NCBI RefSeq assembly: GCF_003550175.1
Contig: NZ_QXDF01000001.1
Location: forward strand, 768,501-832,500
Length of the DNA stretch: 64,000 nucleotides
DNA from: Dichotomicrobium thermohalophilum
GTDB taxonomy: Bacteria; Pseudomonadota; Alphaproteobacteria; Rhizobiales; Rhodomicrobiaceae
Reading direction: 5' to 3'
Shown here: one piece after another, positions 10,068-23,936 of the stretch
How positions within the stretch are numbered: position 1 is the first letter of the stretch
Layout: every line of letters starts with the position of its first letter
The notes under the pieces: generated by a model
Told to the model about the DNA's origin: nothing
The model's database searches: none
Seen by the model: only the letters and a program-made list of their open reading frames with translations
Made by a program: the position numbers and the translations under genes

Positions 10068-11300
10068 TTATCGCAATTCCGTGCGTCCGTCAAACAGGCG
10101 CCCGTGCATGTGGAGAGCGAAGCGGTCGGTCATGCCGGCGATAAAGTCGCAGACGCAGCGGGCCCGGTCTTTCGACGCGCTCTGGAAGGCCTTCTCGCGC
10201 CATCCGGGCTCAAGATCCTCCGGCTTGTCCATATAGTGATGAAACAATTCGCTGAGCACCGTTTTCGCGCGCGCCATGGTCCCGGCGATGCGCGGATGCC
10301 GGTAGAGCTCGGCGTGCAGGAACGCGCGTAGTTCGGCGATCTCGGTCAGCATCTGGTCGGAGAAGCTGGCGACCGGCTCCCGCGCACGGCGGATGTCCTC
10401 GGCGGTGCGCGGCGCCAGATCGGCCAGCCGACGGCGCGTCTGTTCCATCAGATCGAAGATCATCACTGTGATCAGGCGGCGGTTCACCTCGTAGATCAGC
10501 CGGTCGCGGGCGATGTCGGGGTATTCCCCCTGAACGGCGCGGATCAGCCGGCCGACGAGCGGAACCTCGGTGACCTGATCCAGCGTGAGCAGTCCGGCAC
10601 GCAGGCCGTCGTCGATATCGTGGTTGTTGTAGGCGATGTCGTCGGCCAGTGCTGCGAGCTGAGCCTCCGCCCCGGCATAGCTCTCCAGCTCGAGATCATG
10701 CTCTGTGCAGTAAACGGCAATGGCGTGGGGCAGGTTCGCCTTTGTAACATCCGCCTCTCCTGGGGAGAGCAGCGGGCCGTTGTGCTTAACCAGCCCTTCA
10801 AGCGTCTCCCAGCTCAGGTTCAGGCCGTCGAAGTTGGCATAGCGGCTTTCAAGCTTGGTGACGATACGCAGGCTCTGGGCGTTGTGGTCGAAGCCGCCGA
10901 ATTCGGCCATCGCCGCGTTCAGCGCGTCCTCGCCGGCGTGGCCGAACGGCGTATGGCCGAGATCATGCGCCAGCGCGATGGTCTCCGCGAGATCCTCATC
11001 CAGCCTGAGGGAGCGCGCCAGCGTCCGGGCAATCTGCGCCACCTCCAGGCTATGGGTCAGGCGCGTGCGGAAATGATCGCCCTCATGATAGACGAACACC
11101 TGTGTCTTGTAGGTGAGCCGGCGGAAAGCTGCGCAGTGGATGATGCGGTCGCGGTCACGCTGAAAGGCGGTGCGCACGGCGCTCGGCGGCTCGGGATGGA
11201 AACGCCCGCGCGAGGTGGTCGCATCGGTGGCGTACGGTGCCAGTTCATGCGGATAGGGCAACGGCGGCGCGTTTGTTGCGGCATAATCAACCACTGGCAT
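10068..11300 (-). CDS. dgt: dGTPase-like deoxyguanosinetriphosphate triphosphohydrolase
   Basis: HD-domain hydrolase of the Dgt family that cleaves dNTPs (classically dGTP) to nucleoside plus triphosphate. The 410-residue product has the N-terminal [20 protein letters not shown] motif, the metal-binding H...HD set ([15 protein letters not shown] and [19 protein letters not shown]) and a C-terminal helical domain. The length fits the shorter, non-E. coli class of dGTPase-like proteins. It is tandem with argS and divergent from erpA. Confidence 0.93.
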   Translation of the reverse strand: MPVVDYAATNAPPLPYPHELAPYATDATTSRGRFHPEPPSAVRTAFQRDRDRIIHCAAFRRLTYKTQVFVYHEGDHFRTRLTHSLEVAQIARTLARSLRLDEDLAETIALAHDLGHTPFGHAGEDALNAAMAEFGGFDHNAQSLRIVTKLESRYANFDGLNLSWETLEGLVKHNGPLLSPGEADVTKANLPHAIAVYCTEHDLELESYAGAEAQLAALADDIAYNNHDIDDGLRAGLLTLDQVTEVPLVGRLIRAVQGEYPDIARDRLIYEVNRRLITVMIFDLMEQTRRRLADLAPRTAEDIRRAREPVASFSDQMLTEIAELRAFLHAELYRHPRIAGTMARAKTVLSELFHHYMDKPEDLEPGWREKAFQSASKDRARCVCDFIAGMTDRFALHMHGRLFDGRTELR

Positions 11301-11433
11301 TGTTGATCACCTTTCCCGCGGTGCGGTCAGCCCGACGGGAGCCGTCCCTGCTCGTCCGGCCATTATTGACATGCTCCAGCCCCCCGTCCATTTTTAACGT
11401 GATAGAGGCAGTATGAATGCGATTTGAACACCC

Positions 11434-11787
11434 ATGACGACGCTCGAACAGACCGAATCCAATACACCTGTGGGGCTTTCCGCGCGCGCCGCGAAGCGCA
11501 TTGCGCAGATCGTCGCATCCGAGCCCGAGACCCCGATCCTGCGGGTCAGCGTGGACGGTGGCGGCTGTTCCGGTTTCCAGTACGGCTTCAACCTGGTTTC
11601 CCAGCCGGAGCCGGATGATCTGGTCATCGAGCGCGATGGCGCCACGGTCGTGATCGACCCGATCTCGCTCCAGTTTCTGGGCGGCTCCGAGATCGATTTC
11701 GTCGACGATCTCATCGGCGCGCACTTCACCGTCCAAAACCCCAACGCCACGGCATCCTGCGGCTGCGGCACATCCTTCTCCATCTAG
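11434..11787 (+). CDS. erpA: Iron-sulfur cluster insertion protein ErpA (A-type carrier)
   Basis: A-type Fe-S carrier that delivers clusters to apoproteins. The 117-residue product has the three conserved cysteines of the family: one in VDGGGCSGFQYGF and two in the C-terminal SCGCGTSFSI. The slightly long N-terminus (about 15 residues) is common. It is divergent from dgt with about 130 bp between, and xthA follows on the same strand. The call as ErpA rather than IscA or SufA rests on residue pattern and this genomic position. Confidence 0.93.
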   Translation: MTTLEQTESNTPVGLSARAAKRIAQIVASEPETPILRVSVDGGGCSGFQYGFNLVSQPEPDDLVIERDGATVVIDPISLQFLGGSEIDFVDDLIGAHFTVQNPNATASCGCGTSFSI

Positions 11788-11914
11788 GCCGCGTTGCGGT
11801 TGCCTGTGGCTTTCTCATCCCACCTCTAGCGCGGCGTTCAGCCAAGGTCTAGTGTGACGACTGCCCGCGCGGTTCGCCATGGCCGCGCGCCTGTGGAGAG
11901 CGCCGCTGTTCGCC

Positions 11915-12697
11915 ATGAAGATAGCCACCTGGAACGTCAACTCGATCAAGGTCCGGCGCGATAATGTCGTGCGCTGGTTGCGTGAGGCGGAACCTGATGT
12001 CGCCTGCCTGCAAGAGTTGAAATGCACGGACGAAGCGTTTCCTCACGTGGCATTCGAGGACCTGGGCTACAACGTCGCCGTACACGGTCAGAAAACGTAT
12101 AACGGCGTGGCGATCCTCTCGAAATTCCCTATGGAGGACGTTAGACCCGGTCTGCCCGGCGACGCGGAGGATGACCAGGCGCGCTATCTGGAAGCGGTCA
12201 TCTCGCGCGACGGCGGCGTGGTGCGCGTCGCCTCGATCTACTTGCCGAACGGGAATCCGGCGGACAGCCCCAAATACGACTACAAGCTCGACTGGATGGC
12301 ACGGCTGAAGGCGCACGCCGAACAACTGCTGAGCTACGAGGAGCCGCTGGTGCTGGCGGGCGACTACAACGTCATCCCCGCCGAGGAAGATGTGCACGAC
12401 CCCGACGCCTGGCGCGACGACGCGTTATTTCTCCCCGAAACGCGAGGCGCCTTCCGCGCGATCCTCAATCTCGGCTTCACCGACGCCTGGCGCGCCAGCA
12501 GCGACGAGCCGCACCGCTACACGTTCTGGGATTATCAGGGGGGCGCCTGGCAGAAGAACCACGGCATCCGCATCGACCACCTGCTGCTGTCCCCTCAGGC
12601 GGCCGACCGGCTTATGGCCTGCAACATCGACAAGGCCCCGCGTAGCTGGCAGAAGCCCTCGGATCACGTGCCCATCTGGGCCGAACTCGCGTTCTGA
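11915..12697 (+). CDS. xthA: Exodeoxyribonuclease III (AP endonuclease)
   Basis: Exo III removes 3' blocks and cuts at abasic sites in base-excision repair. The 260-residue product carries the family signatures: MKIATWNVNSIK at the start, CLQELKC, GVAILSK, LVLAGDYNV and the C-terminal RIDHLL and SDHVPIWAEL. Translation from ATG at 11915 gives the canonical N-terminus; an upstream in-frame ATG at 11879 would add 12 atypical residues. About 130 bp downstream of erpA. Confidence 0.95.
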   Translation: MKIATWNVNSIKVRRDNVVRWLREAEPDVACLQELKCTDEAFPHVAFEDLGYNVAVHGQKTYNGVAILSKFPMEDVRPGLPGDAEDDQARYLEAVISRDGGVVRVASIYLPNGNPADSPKYDYKLDWMARLKAHAEQLLSYEEPLVLAGDYNVIPAEEDVHDPDAWRDDALFLPETRGAFRAILNLGFTDAWRASSDEPHRYTFWDYQGGAWQKNHGIRIDHLLLSPQAADRLMACNIDKAPRSWQKPSDHVPIWAELAF

Positions 12698-12896
12698 TCG
12701 CCTCGACGCGGCTGCGGCTGCCCGTCCGAATTGTTGAATATTTTAGTCAGGAATTCATTGTCACAAGCCCTTGGCGGCGATAACATCGCGCCAGCGGTCG
12801 ATGGATCATGCCTGCGCGGCAGGCGATTTGGGCGCCCACCCTGAGGCCGCATTGCTTCAAATCCGCAATTATTTCGAAACGGGAGGACTTCACTCA

Positions 12897-13850
12897 ATGA
12901 GAAGACTCTTCATGAGTGTTGCCATCGCGCTGGCCATGGCCGTGCCCGCGAAGGCGCAAGATCTGTCAATCGCCACTGGCGGCACCGGCGGGACGTATTA
13001 TCCCTATGGCGGCGGCCTGGCCGAACTGATCGGCCGGCATGTCGAGGGCGCATCCGCCACGGCTGAAGTGACCGGAGCGTCGGTCGAAAACATGGCGCTG
13101 ATCTCGAGGCAGGACGCCGACCTGGCGATCGCGCTCGCCGATACGGTGCTGGCTGGCTACGAGGGCACTGGCGCCTTTGAGGGACGCGCCGTGGATGCGC
13201 GCGCGCTGGCCTCGATTTATCCGAACGCGATCCAGATCGTGACCCTTGAAGGTAGTGGCATCGAAAGCCTGAGCGATCTCAAGGGCAAGCGGGTCTCCGT
13301 TGGCGCGCCGGGATCGGGCACCGAGGTCAATGCCCGCCGCATCCTGGAAGCCAATGGCATTACCTACGATGACATCGAGGAGCAGCGCCTGAACTTCAAC
13401 GAAACCGCCGATGCGCTGCGCAACGGCGATATCGACGCCGGCTTCTGGAGCGTCGGCCCGCCGACCAGCTCGATAATGAACCTCGCCGCCACGCGCGACA
13501 TCGCGCTGGTGCCGCTCAGCGAGCAAGAAGTCGCTGCAGCGCAAGAGGCGGAGCCGGTCTTCTCGGCCTACACGCTGCGCGAAGGCATTTACGAGGGCAT
13601 CGAGCAGCCGGTCCCGACAATCGCCGTGCCGAACGTCCTGGTGGTCAATGCTGCGATGGACGAAGACCTCGCCTATCAGATCACCAAGAACATGTTCGAG
13701 AATGTCGACGAACTGATCGCGGTGCATCCGGCGGCGAACGACACCACGGTGGAGTTCGCGCTCAACTCCACGCCGATTCCGATGCACCCTGGCGCGCTGC
13801 GCTACTACGAGGAAATCGGCGCCGACATCCCGGATGATCTTCGCCCGTAA
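12897..13850 (+). CDS. TRAP transporter solute receptor, TAXI family
   Basis: Periplasmic solute receptor of a TRAP transporter. The 317-residue product has a signal peptide (MRRLFMSVAIALAMAVPAKA, cleavage before QDLS) and the TAXI hallmark SIATGGTGGTYYPYGGGLAEL right after it, with the middle motif GKRVSVGAPGSGTEVNARRIL. ATG at 12897 is preceded by GGGAGG about 10 bases upstream. First gene of a three-gene set with a DUF1850 protein and a fused TRAP permease, so it should feed that permease. The ligand is unknown; TAXI receptors are often linked to dicarboxylates or amino acids such as glutamate. Confidence 0.92.
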   Translation: MRRLFMSVAIALAMAVPAKAQDLSIATGGTGGTYYPYGGGLAELIGRHVEGASATAEVTGASVENMALISRQDADLAIALADTVLAGYEGTGAFEGRAVDARALASIYPNAIQIVTLEGSGIESLSDLKGKRVSVGAPGSGTEVNARRILEANGITYDDIEEQRLNFNETADALRNGDIDAGFWSVGPPTSSIMNLAATRDIALVPLSEQEVAAAQEAEPVFSAYTLREGIYEGIEQPVPTIAVPNVLVVNAAMDEDLAYQITKNMFENVDELIAVHPAANDTTVEFALNSTPIPMHPGALRYYEEIGADIPDDLRP

Positions 13851-14331
13851 GCGTAAGAACGGCATGGGGCGGCTGCTTGCGGCCGCCCTTTTTCTCCCTG
13901 AGCCGGGCGCAACGGCCGCCCACGGCGAAACGGTGCTTCGGGTCGAGCGTGCTGATGGCGCCGCGTTGGTGGAAGTCTCGGCCCCTGCTGGCGCCAAATG
14001 GTGCCTTTGGTGGCGTCATTCCGTCACCGGCGGCAAGGTCGCGGACTGTTTCACCAACGATGCCGGGCGAATGATCCTTGCGCGGTCTTTCCTGCACGAC
14101 TTCGCCGCTGGTCTTGGCACGGTCGCAGGCCGTGGCGGGCGTCTCGTTTCCGCACCGGGGGGCGGCTACTGGATCGAAGGGATAGATGAGCCAATTCCGG
14201 GCAACGCGTTGGTGCTGCGCGTCGGCGCGGAGCGGGTCGGCCACCGTCTGGAAATCGGCGGCCAGACACACCGCTTGTCGTCGATCGCGGCCGGCGAGCG
14301 CGTCACCATCAGGCTTCGGAACCTTCGCTAA
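13834..14331 (+). CDS. DUF1850 domain protein of TAXI-TRAP operon
   Basis: The 165-residue product has a short N-terminal hydrophobic segment (about residues 13-29) followed by a compact beta-rich domain containing WCLWWRHSVTGGKVADCF, a pattern seen in DUF1850 proteins. These are often encoded beside TAXI-type TRAP systems; their role is not known. It overlaps the end of the receptor gene by 17 bp in another frame, suggesting translational coupling, and lies 130 bp before the permease. A function in the transport complex is inference from context. Confidence 0.75.
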   Translation: MIFARKRKNGMGRLLAAALFLPEPGATAAHGETVLRVERADGAALVEVSAPAGAKWCLWWRHSVTGGKVADCFTNDAGRMILARSFLHDFAAGLGTVAGRGGRLVSAPGGGYWIEGIDEPIPGNALVLRVGAERVGHRLEIGGQTHRLSSIAAGERVTIRLRNLR

Positions 14332-14460
14332 GAAAATGCGCGCGCAAGCGAAAGCCACCGACAGATGGCACCTCGCCAAAAGGAGCCTTGACCCGGCGCA
14401 GCCCAAGCTGTTCAAGCTCTAACCCTGCATCTGACGCTGTCTCCGCCGAAGGAGCCTGCC

Positions 14461-16506
14461 TTGGACAACACCGCGACATCGGCGCCCCCGGCTGAGATCC
14501 GCTTTCCCGGCAGCGATCAGCCGCGTGTGGTAATGCTGCTCATCGTCGCCGTCGGAATCGCGCTTTCGCTCTTCCAGCTTTACGCGGCGGGCGTCGAGCC
14601 GCTTGGCCTGTTCTATCAGCGTCCGATCCATCTCGGTTTCATCCTTGTCCTCGTCTTTCTCCTGTATCCGATCTGGGGCCATCAGCGCGGGCGCGGCGTC
14701 ATTGGCTGGATCATCGACGCGGCGCTGGTTGTGGCGGGCGCGCTCAGCGGCGGCTACATCTCGTGGAATATCGACGCGATCGTGATGCGTGCCGGTTTCT
14801 GGACAGAAACCGACATCCTGATGGGGATCATCGCCACCATCACGGTGCTGGAAGCCAGCCGCCGCGCCATCGGCCTCGTCATGACGCTGATCGGTATCGC
14901 CGCGATCATCTACGCGCTGGCTGGCTCGCGCGGCGCGCTCCCCGGGCTGGGGGAGTGGCTGCCCGGCATCCTGGAGCATCGCGGCAACTCGGTCGACCGG
15001 CTCGTCGGCCAACTCTATCTGGGGCAGGAAGGCATCTTCGGTCTGCCGCTCGGAGTCGCCGCGACCTACATCTTCATGTTCGTGCTTTTCGGCGCGTTTC
15101 TGGAGGTCACGGGCGGCGGGCGGTTCTTCATCGATCTTGCCTATGCCGCGGTCGGGCGCCGGCCGGGCGGCCCGGCCAAGGCGGCGGTGCTGGCATCCGC
15201 CGGCATGGGGTCGATTTCCGGCTCGGCGATCGCCAACGTGGTCACCACGGGCGCGTTCACAATCCCTCTGATGAAACGGCTCGGCTACCGGCCCGCGCAG
15301 GCCGGTGGCATCGAGGCGGCGTCCTCCACAGGCGGCCAGATCACGCCGCCGCTAATGGGCGCGGGCGCGTTCCTGATCTCGGAATATACCCGCATCCCGT
15401 ATATCGACATCGTTGTCATGTCGATCTTCCCGGCCGTCCTGTATCTCGGCACCGTGTACCTGTTCGTGCACATTGTCGCGATGAAGGCGGGCATGAAAGG
15501 CATTTCGCGCGATGAACTTCCCCAGGTGGCCAAGGTGCTGGCCAGCGGCTGGCAATATCTCATCCCGCTGGGTGTCCTGATCTGGCTGCTCGTCAACGAT
15601 TTGTCGCCGATGCGGGTGGGCTTCTGGGCGATCGTGTCGGTGATCGGCGTCTCCGCGCTACGGGCGGCCATCGATATCTTCATCCTGGAGCCGCGGGCGG
15701 GCACGCCCGTCACAATGGCCCGCATTTCCGGCGCGCTGGCGAATGGCGGGAAGATGATGCTAGCGGCCTTGGTACTGGGGGCAAGGAATGCGGTCAGCGT
15801 GTCGGTCGCCTGCGCGGTGGCGGGGATCATTGTCGGCGTGGTCGGCCTTACCGGGCTTGGCCTGAAATTTTCCTCGATGATGGTTGCCTTCTCGGGGGGC
15901 TATCTCGTCGCCGCGCTGGCGCTCGTGCTGGTTGCGAGCCTGGTGCTGGGGATGGGGCTGCCGGTAACGGCCGCCTATATCGTGCTGATCGTGCTCGTCG
16001 GTCCGGCGCTGACGGAAGAGTTCGGCATTCCGCTCATCATCGCGCACCTGGTGGTGTTCTGGTATTCGCAGGACAGCAACGTGACGCCGCCAATCGCCCT
16101 TGCGGGTTTCGCCGGCGCGGCGATCGCGGGAGCGAAGCCCATGGAGACGAGCGTTCAGGCCTGGAAGTTCGCCAAGGGGCTGTATCTGATCCCGGTCTTC
16201 ATGGTCTATAATCCGGAGATTATTCTGGGCGGTCCGATCCCCGTCGTTCTCTGGACGGGGGCAATCGCGATCCTCGCGCTTGTGGCGTTCGCTGCTGCGA
16301 TCGAGGGTTGGCTGTTTGCACCCATGGACCCTGTTTCACGGATGCTGGTGGTCCCGGCCACCATCGCCGTTTTCCATCCCGTTTACGCCGTCGAAGCGGC
16401 CGGAGCGGCGGTGCTGCTGGCGGTCCTGGCTATGAACTGGGTGAAGGGGCGCGGCGCGGCTGGCGCCAAGGCCGAACAGCCTGCTCCGGTCGAAAAGCAG
16501 ACGCGC

Positions 16507-16509
<3 letters not shown>
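14461..16509 (+). CDS. TRAP transporter fused permease (4TM/12TM)
   Basis: The 682-residue membrane protein combines the small (DctQ-like) and large (DctM-like) TRAP subunits in one chain, as is usual in TAXI systems. The large-subunit motif GMGSISGSAIANVVTTGAFTIPLM and the ASSTGGQITPPLMGAGAFLI loop are visible near residues 245-300, and a second repeat with VLGMGLPVTAAYIVLI near 500. The start is TTG at 14461 with GGAG about 8 bases upstream. Together with the TAXI receptor it should import a substrate by sodium or proton symport. Convergent with gyrB. Confidence 0.93.
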
Positions 16510-20415
<3,906 letters not shown>

Positions 20416-20486
20416 GCGGCCTGGCGTTGTCAACTCGGCAATCTCCTGCTGCTGCGCGCCGGCCGACGGGTCGCGGATCGCCCTAC

Positions 20487-21638
20487 TCAGACCCGCATCG
20501 GCATCAGGACGTACAGCGCGGCGTCGTCACCGGCGTCCTTCACCAAGGTTGGCGCGCTCGCGTCGGCCAGACGGAAAACGGCATTGTCGCTTTCGATCTG
20601 CGCGCAGATATCCATTAAATAGCGAGCGTTGAAGCCGATTTCCAGTGGGTCGCCCTGGTACTCGACGGGTATCTCCTCCTCGGCCGAGCCGGCGTCCGGG
20701 TTGTTGACCGATAGGACCACCTTGTTGTCCGCGATGTTCAGTTTCACCGCCCGGCCCTTCTCGCTGGAAAGGGTCGAGACGCGGTCAGTCGCGGCGGCGA
20801 AGGCGTTGCGGTCGACGGTCATCACCTTGTCGTTGCCCATTGGAATGACGCGACCGTAGTCGGGAAAGGTGCCGTCGATCAGCTTGGACGTCAGGACAAC
20901 GCTCTCCGGCCCGGTCGCCTCTTCTTCCTCGCCCGCGTCGAAGACAAAGCGTATTTTCGCCCCCGACAGCTCGACTTGGACCGGCGCGCCGCGGTCCCCA
21001 AGCAGCTTGAACACCTCCGCCACCGTCTTGCGTGGAATAATGACGCCGGGCATCCCCTTCGCGCCGTCGGGCAGCGGATGTTCTGTCTTGGCGAGCCGGT
21101 GGCCGTCCGTGGCGACAGCACAGAGCTTCTCGCCCGCGTCAGTCGTGACGGTATGAAAATATATGCCGTTCAGGTAGTAGCGCGTCTCCTCCGTCGAGAT
21201 GGCGAAGCGGGTACGCTCGATCATCTTCCGCAGCGCGTTCGCAGGCAGCGAAAAGCTGTGCGTAAACTCGTCGGAAGCGATGTCGGGGAAATCCGTTCCG
21301 GGAAGGCAGGCGAGCTGAAACCGCGCCGGACCGGCTGAAAGGTTCACATGCCCCCCGCGCTCGTCCATCGCCAGCGTAACCTGCGTGCCATCGGGCAATT
21401 TCCGGACGATATCATGCAGCATGTGGGCGGAGACAGTCGTCTCGCCTGGCGCGTCAGTGCTTGCGGGGATGGTTTCGCTGACCTCGATATCGAGATCCGT
21501 TGCTTTTAGCCGCAGCACGCCCTCGCGCGCGGCAACGTAGACGTTGGACAGGATCGGGATGGTTACGCGCCGCTCGACGACGCTGGTCACATGCTGAAGG
21601 GCCTTGAGAAGCGCGGCCCGTTCGATCGCCAGTCGCAT
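20487..21638 (-). CDS. dnaN: DNA polymerase III beta sliding clamp
   Basis: DnaN forms the dimeric ring that tethers replicative polymerase to DNA. The 383-residue product shows the three-fold clamp layout, starting MRLAIERAALLKALQHVTSVVERR and ending with ALYVLMPMRV, a typical C-terminus containing the PMRV tail. It follows dnaA after about 230 bp that include a strong hairpin (21832-21863). Confidence 0.96.
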   Translation of the reverse strand: MRLAIERAALLKALQHVTSVVERRVTIPILSNVYVAAREGVLRLKATDLDIEVSETIPASTDAPGETTVSAHMLHDIVRKLPDGTQVTLAMDERGGHVNLSAGPARFQLACLPGTDFPDIASDEFTHSFSLPANALRKMIERTRFAISTEETRYYLNGIYFHTVTTDAGEKLCAVATDGHRLAKTEHPLPDGAKGMPGVIIPRKTVAEVFKLLGDRGAPVQVELSGAKIRFVFDAGEEEEATGPESVVLTSKLIDGTFPDYGRVIPMGNDKVMTVDRNAFAAATDRVSTLSSEKGRAVKLNIADNKVVLSVNNPDAGSAEEEIPVEYQGDPLEIGFNARYLMDICAQIESDNAVFRLADASAPTLVKDAGDDAALYVLMPMRV

Positions 21639-21831
21639 GGTCGGTTCCCCTGGAACTCACTCTCCAGAACCCGGCGCATGCTGCACCGGGTCTACCCCGC
21701 CGGTGCACGCATACAGTGCGCCCGCGGACCGGCACCAGCGCGGGGCGCGAACTTTCGCGCTTGCTGACGGGTTTGACAAGAGGTTTTCGCCGATTGTCCC
21801 AAGCCGGGATGCGCTCGGCGGGCGGGCAACG

Positions 21832-21863
21832 GCGCCGCTGCCCGTTGCAATGGGCAGCGGCGC
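21832..21863 (-). terminator. Hairpin between dnaA and dnaN
   Basis: A perfect 12-bp stem (GCGCCGCTGCCC at 21832-21843 with its complement at 21852-21863) and an 8-base loop start 8 bases beyond the dnaA stop codon. There is no long T-run, so it may be an attenuator, an mRNA-stabilising hairpin or a factor-dependent terminator that separates dnaA from dnaN transcription. Confidence 0.6.
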
Positions 21864-21871
21864 TGCCGTCA

Positions 21872-23347
21872 TCAGTCGCGCAGGAGCCGCTTGAGGATTT
21901 CGACATCCTCGCGCAGCGCGGTGTCCGTTTCGATCAACTCGTCCACTTTACGGATGGCGTGGAGCACGGTGGTGTGGTCACGTCCGCCGAAGCGGCGGCC
22001 GATCTCCGGCAGGGACCGGGAGGTCAGCGACTTGGCAAGGTACATGCCGATCTGGCGCGGACGGACGATCGACCGATTGCGCCGTGAGGACAGCAGATCG
22101 GAGCGGTTCACGCCGAAATGCTTCGTGACGACACGCAGAATGTCGTCGATCTTGATGCGCTTCGGCTCCTTGCCCCGCACTAGATCGGCGATGATGTGCT
22201 CCGCCGTCTCCAGCGTGACCGGCTGGGCCGTCAGCTTATACGCGGCATGGATGCGCGTGATGGCCCCTTCCAGCTCGCGGCCGCCTTCCGTCAACTCCGA
22301 GGCCAGGAAGTCGATGACCGCGTCGGGAATCTGGAAGCCCGGATCTTCGGCGGCCTTGTCCTGCACCCGGCGTTTCAGGATCTGGTGGCGCAGGTCATAG
22401 TCCATCGCGCCAAGCTCTGCGACCAGTCCGCCGGCCAGACGCGAGCGCATGCGGGCATCAAAGCCCTCGAGCTGCATCGGCACGCAGTCCGCAGCGACGA
22501 CGACCTGCTTGCCGCCGTCGATCAGCGAGTTGAGCGTGTGGCAGAACTCCTGCTGGAACGTGCGGCCCTGCAGGAACTCCATGTCGTCGATCAGCAGCAC
22601 GTCGATGTTGCGTAGCCGGTCCTTGTAGGCCGGCCCGCCACGCGACTGCAGCGCCTCGGCAAAGCTGTACATGAAGCGCTCAGCCGTCAGGTAAAGGAGC
22701 TTGGCGTTCGGTTTGCGCTGCTTCACGCCCCAGGCAATGGCATGGAGCAGGTGAGTCTTGCCGAGGCCCACCTTGCCGTGAAGGTAGAGCGGATTGTACC
22801 GCGAGGTTTCTTCCCCTGCGCTCTCGACGACCTGCAGCGCAGCCGCGTGTGCGAGCCGGTTCGCGTTGCCAACGAGAAACGACTCGAAGGTGAAGCGCGT
22901 GTCGAGCGGCGAGCCCTCGAAGCCTTCGCACCCCGTGCGAGTATCGACCGCGGGCCGCGCCGCCGACGGTTGAGCTGCGGGCGCGGGTTGCCGTTCCGCG
23001 GTGCCACCAGCGGGCTGCTGCTTCATGCGGACGGCGTCGTGGGGCTGTCGCACCCGGAACTCCAGCCGCTCGACATTGTCGAATTCGGCGCTGCAGCACT
23101 TGAGAAGGTGCTCCGAGTAGTGTGAGCGCAGCCACTTGCTGAGAAACTTGGTCGGCACCGAGACCTGAAGACAGCCATCCTCAAGCGATTCCAGCTCGAC
23201 CCGGCCGAACCAGCTTGTGAACACATCCTCGCCCAGTTCGGCTCGCAGGCGCTTCTGAATGCGCTGCCATTTCTGCGCCATCAAGGCGGACTGATGCCGG
23301 CCAGCGGCAGGCGCCGCGCCGACTCCTGCTTCTGTTGCTAGTTCCAC
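21872..23347 (-). CDS. dnaA: Chromosomal replication initiator DnaA
   Basis: DnaA opens the replication origin. From GTG at 23347 the product is 491 residues: domain I (WQRIQKRLRAELGEDVFTSWFGRVEL), a low-complexity Q/A/P linker, the AAA+ domain with Walker A in HGKVGLGKTHLLHA and Walker B VLLIDDMEFLQG, and the C-terminal DNA-binding helix-turn-helix with the signature GGRDHTTVLHAIRKV. The GTG has a GGGGG ribosome-binding tract nearby; ATG at 23281 would give a shorter N-terminus without a clear Shine-Dalgarno sequence. I found no DnaA-box cluster (TTATNCACA) around the gene. Confidence 0.96.
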   Translation of the reverse strand: MELATEAGVGAAPAAGRHQSALMAQKWQRIQKRLRAELGEDVFTSWFGRVELESLEDGCLQVSVPTKFLSKWLRSHYSEHLLKCCSAEFDNVERLEFRVRQPHDAVRMKQQPAGGTAERQPAPAAQPSAARPAVDTRTGCEGFEGSPLDTRFTFESFLVGNANRLAHAAALQVVESAGEETSRYNPLYLHGKVGLGKTHLLHAIAWGVKQRKPNAKLLYLTAERFMYSFAEALQSRGGPAYKDRLRNIDVLLIDDMEFLQGRTFQQEFCHTLNSLIDGGKQVVVAADCVPMQLEGFDARMRSRLAGGLVAELGAMDYDLRHQILKRRVQDKAAEDPGFQIPDAVIDFLASELTEGGRELEGAITRIHAAYKLTAQPVTLETAEHIIADLVRGKEPKRIKIDDILRVVTKHFGVNRSDLLSSRRNRSIVRPRQIGMYLAKSLTSRSLPEIGRRFGGRDHTTVLHAIRKVDELIETDTALREDVEILKRLLRD

Positions 23348-23477
23348 GATGAACCCCCGCTGTTCACGCCGCTGTCCAGTCAAGACGCGGCACTATTATC
23401 CGGTTGCCGTCTCGACCCTTGAGACGGTGTTTTTCCGCGCTGTAACGCTGACGGTCTTGATTGCCGTTTTTTGGCGC

Positions 23478-23936
23478 CTACGCGGCCTTAGCCGTGAGAC
23501 CGGCATGCGCCGGTGCTTCGCCGTTCTCATCCTCTTTCGCCGCCAGGGTCCCGGCCTTGGGCGCCGAGGCGTCCAGAATCGCCGCAAGGTTCTGCTGTCC
23601 GAGCGGCCCAATATCCCGCTCGCCGCTCAGGGCCTGTAGCCGTTGTCCAGCCGTGGCGAAGTCAGTTTCCGGTGCGTCGGAGCTTGCCGCCCCATCCCGC
23701 GTAAAGAAGCGGGCACAGATACGCTCGGCCAGCGTTTCGCGGGCATGGCGTGTGGTGACGTCCCGCCAGTTCATCGGCCGCGCCTGCGGGTCGTTGCGAG
23801 TGGAACTCCTGGATGGATGGCGGCGCATATCAGGGCGCTCATCGGAAGAAGCGGACGTATCGCGAGGTGTGCGTTCAAAAATGCTGCCGAGTATCCGCGA
23901 CCGTCTGGCCCGAGTCTGGCCTTGCGCGTTTGTCAT
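23478..23936 (-). CDS. Small hypothetical protein upstream of dnaA
   Basis: This 152-residue frame is not recognised, but it has an excellent ribosome-binding site (AGGAGG seven bases before ATG at 23936) and ends 130 bp before dnaA on the same strand. The product is basic at the N-terminus (TRARRSRILGSIFERTPRD), low complexity and S/D/R-rich to about residue 50, then has a more ordered stretch (NWRDVTTRHARETLAERICARFF) and an alanine-rich end. No signal peptide, membrane helix or catalytic motif is visible. It could be a regulator or structural protein; nothing in the sequence decides this. Confidence 0.55.
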   Translation of the reverse strand: MTNAQGQTRARRSRILGSIFERTPRDTSASSDERPDMRRHPSRSSTRNDPQARPMNWRDVTTRHARETLAERICARFFTRDGAASSDAPETDFATAGQRLQALSGERDIGPLGQQNLAAILDASAPKAGTLAAKEDENGEAPAHAGLTAKAA

